Shown in pieces: positions 5,674 to 8,740 of a DNA stretch of 8,740 nt. Made by a program: the position numbers and the translations under genes. Position 1 is the first letter of the stretch; the number at the start of each line of letters is the position of its first letter. The notes under the pieces are model-generated. The model made no database searches and was not told the DNA's origin. It saw nothing but the letters and a program-made list of their open reading frames with translations. This DNA comes from Actinomycetota bacterium. Lineage in GTDB: Bacteria; Actinomycetota; Actinomycetes; Nanopelagicales; Nanopelagicaceae. Where the stretch lies: positions 1 through 8,740 of the forward strand of contig WLNM01000038.1 in assembly GCA_009699825.1 (NCBI GenBank), in the 5' to 3' direction.

Positions 5674-6452
5674 TGCGTTTTTCTTCACTGCCAATCGCAA
5701 TTAAAGCAATCATTGTTATCTTTTTTGGTTTTGCACTCTTTGCACCTCTACCTTTTGTAGTCGTAATGCCCGGTGGCGCAACTGATGTACTAAATAAAGT
5801 TATTTCCATAAAATCTGAAAATGCTTACAAGCCAACAGGTTCGTTATATTTATTAGCAGTGCGTGTTACAAGTCCAGGATCTGCAATGTTTTCTGGCGAA
5901 ATTGTTTACGGATGGCTGCAAGGCGATTCTCGAATTTTTCCTCGCTCAGTCCTCTATCCCGACCATGTGAGTTCAGCAGTAATTGATAAAGAAGCTAAAC
6001 AAGATATGACAACTTCGCAAGATAAAGCCAAAGCTGTGGCACTTACATATATGAAAAAGAATTACCCAGATTTACCGTCAGTAGATTCTTCTTTAATTAC
6101 TTTAGATGTGAAAGAAACTGGTGGACCAAGTGGGGGAATGATTTTCACTCTCGGTGTTATTGAAGAGTTAACTCCGCAAGATTTACTAAAAGGTAGACAA
6201 GTTGCTGGTACCGGAACTATTGATCCATCGGGAAATGTTGGACCAATTGGCGGCATTGACGAAAAATTAATCGCAGCACATCGAGTAGGTGTGACAATTT
6301 TCCTTGCACCACGTTCTAATTGCCCAGAGATCACTTCTGTTCCAGATGGAATAACTATCTATGCGATTAAAACGATTGATGATGCAGTTAGGGCCCTATC
6401 TGCAAATAGTTCGCCTGAACAATTAGGCATGGTCTGTATAAAAACAGCCTAA
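5673..6452 (+). CDS. YlbL-type membrane-anchored Lon (S16) protease lacking the PDZ domain
   Basis: A 259-residue protein with an N-terminal membrane anchor (about 9-32, IAIKAIIVIFFGFALFAPLP) and an extracytoplasmic body. The C-terminal Lon-type protease domain has Ser153 in GGPSGGM (150-156), matching the family's GPSAG, and Lys198 in GGIDEKLIAAHR (193-204), giving an intact Ser-Lys dyad. VAGTGTIDPSGNVGPIGGI and FLAPRSNC are also typical. YlbL proteins such as M. tuberculosis Rv3194c are about 340 residues with a PDZ domain between the N-terminal part and the protease domain. Here only a short linker (about 118-149) separates them and no PDZ is visible, a deficit of about 80 residues. The reading frame is intact, so this is a clean domain loss rather than decay. 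It is translationally coupled to the small membrane protein by TAATG and precedes the UPF0182 gene by 48 bases. Confidence 0.93.
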   Translation: MRFSSLPIAIKAIIVIFFGFALFAPLPFVVVMPGGATDVLNKVISIKSENAYKPTGSLYLLAVRVTSPGSAMFSGEIVYGWLQGDSRIFPRSVLYPDHVSSAVIDKEAKQDMTTSQDKAKAVALTYMKKNYPDLPSVDSSLITLDVKETGGPSGGMIFTLGVIEELTPQDLLKGRQVAGTGTIDPSGNVGPIGGIDEKLIAAHRVGVTIFLAPRSNCPEITSVPDGITIYAIKTIDDAVRALSANSSPEQLGMVCIKTA

Positions 6453-6454
6453 AT

Positions 6455-6477
6455 ACTGCTTAAGTGGCAGAAGCAGT
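6455..6477 (+). other. Intergenic hairpin between the YlbL-type and UPF0182 genes
   Basis: ACTGCTT (6455-6461) pairs perfectly with AAGCAGT (6471-6477) around a 9-nt loop, two bases after the protease stop codon. No T-tract follows, so it is not a standard terminator. It might slow 3' decay or lower read-through into the UPF0182 gene. Chance is possible. Confidence 0.3.
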
Positions 6478-6500
6478 GTCGAATTTAGTATCTTTGACTC

Positions 6501-8740
6501 ATGACTAGAAACTTCCCGAATTTAAACTTTAACCGCCGCCGCCGAGGACCGCTTCCAATTGTTATCGCGATATTGGTCGTTGCATCAATTGCACTCGTAA
6601 GTCTTAGTGGATTTTATGCAGATTGGCTCTGGTTTAAATCAGTTAATTTCACGGAAGTCTGGTCAACAATTCTGCTCACTAAAGCAGCAGTCTTTGCCGT
6701 AGCAGGTTTAGCAACTTCACTTGTTATCACTTTAAATATCTACATCGCTTTTCGTAAGCGCCCTTTATACGTCCCACTAACTGTCGAAGCAGATAATCTT
6801 GAACGCTACCGTTCGCAGATCGAACCAATTCGTCGCCTTGTCCTCATTGGACTTTCACTTGTTCTCTTCTATTTTGGTGGATCATCTGCATCTCAACTCT
6901 GGGAAACGTGGCTGCTATTTAAGAATTCAACTCCGTTTGGCGTAGTAGATCCTCAATTCGGGATGGATATTTCATTCTTTGCATTTAAGTTACCGATGTA
7001 TCAAGCATTTGTCGCATGGGCAATTTCAACCCTTGTCTTTGCAATTATTGGTTCTGCAATCGCACATTACTTATATGGTGGAATTCGTCCACAAGTTCAA
7101 CAAGAGCGCACAACCGTTGCAGCACGGGTACAACTTTCAGTGTTGTTAGGTCTTGTTGTATTGCTCAAGGCTGCTGCGTACTGGCTCGATCGATATGCGC
7201 TGGCACTTAAGGATAATAAATTAATTACGGGTCTGACTTATACAGATGTAAACGCACTACTACCCGCTAAGGCAATCTTGGCCGGTATTGCTGTGATCTG
7301 TTCTCTGCTCTTCTTTGCAAATATTGTCCGCAAATCTTGGCTACTTCCAGCAGCCGGTACTGCACTCTTAGTTATTTCGTCAGTTTTAATTGCTGGAATT
7401 TATCCTGCAGCAATTCAACAATTTCAAGTAAAGCCAAGTGAGTCTTCTAAGGAAGCACCTTTTATCCAACGCAATATTGATGCCACTCGTGATGCATTTG
7501 GATTATCTGCCGTTGAGGTAAAGGATTTTCAAGCAACCCTTAACGCATCAGCTGGACAGTTATCAAAAGATGCAGCAACAATTTCCAATATTCGCCTGAT
7601 GGATCCGAATGTACTTTCGCCTACATTTAGACAACTTCAACAAATCAAGCCGTACTACACCTTCGGCGCATCCCTGGATGTCGATCGTTATAAAGTAGAC
7701 GGAGTTTCACACGACACAATTGTCGCGATTCGCGAACTAAATATTGATGGCAACCCAAGTCGTAACTGGATTAACGATCACCTTGTATACACACACGGTT
7801 TTGGTTTCGTAGCCGCATACGGAAATGTTCGCGATGCTGACGGCAAACCATCATTTATCGTTGGCGATCTTCCACCAACTAAGGGACTTGGTGATTTCGA
7901 GCCACGCGTTTACTTCGGCGAAAACGTTCCTGATTATTCAATCATTGGTGGATCTGCAACTGGTGATCCAGTCGAATTCGATTACCCAGATGATGCATCT
8001 GCTAATGGACAGAAGAACGTAACTTATTCAGGTAAGGGTGGAGTTCCAGTTGGCTCACTCTTTAATAAATTAGTTTTTGCTCTTAAGTATCAAGAACAAC
8101 GCATCTTGCTTTCGAACTTGATTAATAAAGATTCAAAGATTTTGTTTGAAAGAAGCCCACGCGATCGTGTTGCAAAAGTTGCTCCTTGGTTAACACTCGA
8201 TGGAGATCCATATCCAGCTCTCGTTGATGGACGCATTTTGTGGATTATCGATGGATACACCACCAGTGCGGGATATCCGTATTCACGCAAGACGACTCTT
8301 TCAAACGCAACATCTGATGCACTGACAGCGAATTCAACATCAATTACTGCACAGGGAAATCAGAGTGTTAACTACATTCGTAACTCTGTAAAAGCAACAG
8401 TTGATGCTTACGATGGAACAGTTAGTTTGTACCAATGGGATGAGAATGACCCTGTTCTTAAGACATGGTCTAAAGCATTTCCAAAGAGCATCAAACCTAA
8501 GTCAGAAATTTCTGATCAGTTAATGGAGCACATCCGTTATCCAGAAGATATGTTTAGAATTCAGCGCGATATTTTGAGCGCGTACCACGTACAAACTGCC
8601 GCAGCGTTTTATGGTGGTCAAGACTTCTGGCGCGTACCTCGCGATCCATCAACATTTGGTGCCAATGCTGGAAACCAACCTCCTTATTACATGACGATGC
8701 AGTTACCTGGTTCTGACAAAGCAGCATTCTCATTAACAAC
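6501..8740 (+). CDS. UPF0182-family large membrane protein (3' end outside window)
   Basis: The frame is open from ATG 6501 to the window edge, giving 746 complete codons. UPF0182 (COG1615) proteins are usually near 950-1000 residues, so about a quarter is missing. The N-terminus is basic (NFNRRRRG), followed by about seven membrane helices (roughly 18-40, 56-83, 110-128, 163-190, 207-229, 255-275 and 280-305) and a large, probably extracytoplasmic, domain. Family signatures include GFYADWLWFKSV (37-48), FIQRNIDATRDAFGL (321-335), YYTFGASLDVDRY (385-397), NWINDHLVYTHGFGF (422-436) and YFGENVPDYSIIGG (471-484). Its molecular function is unknown. The syntenic M. tuberculosis gene is Rv3193c. 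No Shine-Dalgarno precedes the ATG, so the transcript may be leaderless or weakly translated. No frameshift or internal stop was seen. Confidence 0.96.
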   Translation, partial: MTRNFPNLNFNRRRRGPLPIVIAILVVASIALVSLSGFYADWLWFKSVNFTEVWSTILLTKAAVFAVAGLATSLVITLNIYIAFRKRPLYVPLTVEADNLERYRSQIEPIRRLVLIGLSLVLFYFGGSSASQLWETWLLFKNSTPFGVVDPQFGMDISFFAFKLPMYQAFVAWAISTLVFAIIGSAIAHYLYGGIRPQVQQERTTVAARVQLSVLLGLVVLLKAAAYWLDRYALALKDNKLITGLTYTDVNALLPAKAILAGIAVICSLLFFANIVRKSWLLPAAGTALLVISSVLIAGIYPAAIQQFQVKPSESSKEAPFIQRNIDATRDAFGLSAVEVKDFQATLNASAGQLSKDAATISNIRLMDPNVLSPTFRQLQQIKPYYTFGASLDVDRYKVDGVSHDTIVAIRELNIDGNPSRNWINDHLVYTHGFGFVAAYGNVRDADGKPSFIVGDLPPTKGLGDFEPRVYFGENVPDYSIIGGSATGDPVEFDYPDDASANGQKNVTYSGKGGVPVGSLFNKLVFALKYQEQRILLSNLINKDSKILFERSPRDRVAKVAPWLTLDGDPYPALVDGRILWIIDGYTTSAGYPYSRKTTLSNATSDALTANSTSITAQGNQSVNYIRNSVKATVDAYDGTVSLYQWDENDPVLKTWSKAFPKSIKPKSEISDQLMEHIRYPEDMFRIQRDILSAYHVQTAAAFYGGQDFWRVPRDPSTFGANAGNQPPYYMTMQLPGSDKAAFSLT

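Noticed and set aside
6455..6477. Terminator between the YlbL-type and UPF0182 genes
   Set aside because: The 7-bp hairpin is not followed by a T-tract, so it is listed only as a hairpin.
8554..8739. Minus-strand open frame at the right edge
   Set aside because: It is antisense to the clearly coding UPF0182 frame and has no recognisable content.

Overview
This window looks like a chromosomal segment of a small-genome, low-GC actinobacterium. The gene order is typically actinobacterial, but the base composition is AT-leaning (roughly low-to-mid 40s % GC by eye), intergenic gaps are short and codon use favours A/T. That combination points to the freshwater acI / Nanopelagicales group (Planktophila/Nanopelagicus-like). 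The placement is inferred from gene families, synteny and composition, not from a marker gene.

Layout, left to right. The last codons of a plus-strand gene enter at the left edge. Its tail carries a GRPR AT-hook-like motif, which together with synteny suggests a WhiB7-type regulator, and it ends in a strong terminator (42-87). Five minus-strand genes follow in the same direction, read right to left: a DUF2342 zincin-family protein (3991-5292), a YgjP/M48-like metallopeptidase (3112-3756), a 52-residue DUF5679 zinc-ribbon protein (2828-2986, with its own terminator), a ThiF/TOMM-cyclodehydratase-like E1-fold protein (1514-2641), and an ABC1/UbiB-family atypical kinase (86-1432). A divergent gap at 5293-5415 separates these from a rightward set: a small single-pass membrane protein (5416-5673), a YlbL-type membrane-anchored Lon (S16) protease coupled to it by a TAATG overlap (5673-6452), and a large UPF0182 membrane protein that runs off the right edge (6501->8740).

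The order and orientation match, mirror-imaged, the Mycobacterium tuberculosis block Rv3193c (UPF0182), Rv3194c (YlbL), Rv3195 (DUF2342), Rv3196, Rv3197 (ABC1 kinase) and Rv3197A (whiB7), as I recall it. The block therefore appears to be an old actinobacterial synteny unit. Its contents (one serine-lysine protease, two zincin-fold proteins, an atypical kinase, an E1-fold protein and large membrane proteins) suggest envelope or proteome quality control near a stress regulator. That functional link is inference.

The main oddities are: the YlbL homologue appears to lack its PDZ domain; the DUF2342 protein has lost the histidines of its zincin motif; the E1-like protein has a decayed nucleotide-binding loop; and the 234-base gap at 3757-3990 can fold into a nested hairpin with candidate promoters on both strands, so it may hold an undescribed small RNA or leader element. 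I saw no mobile element, CRISPR array, tRNA or rRNA.
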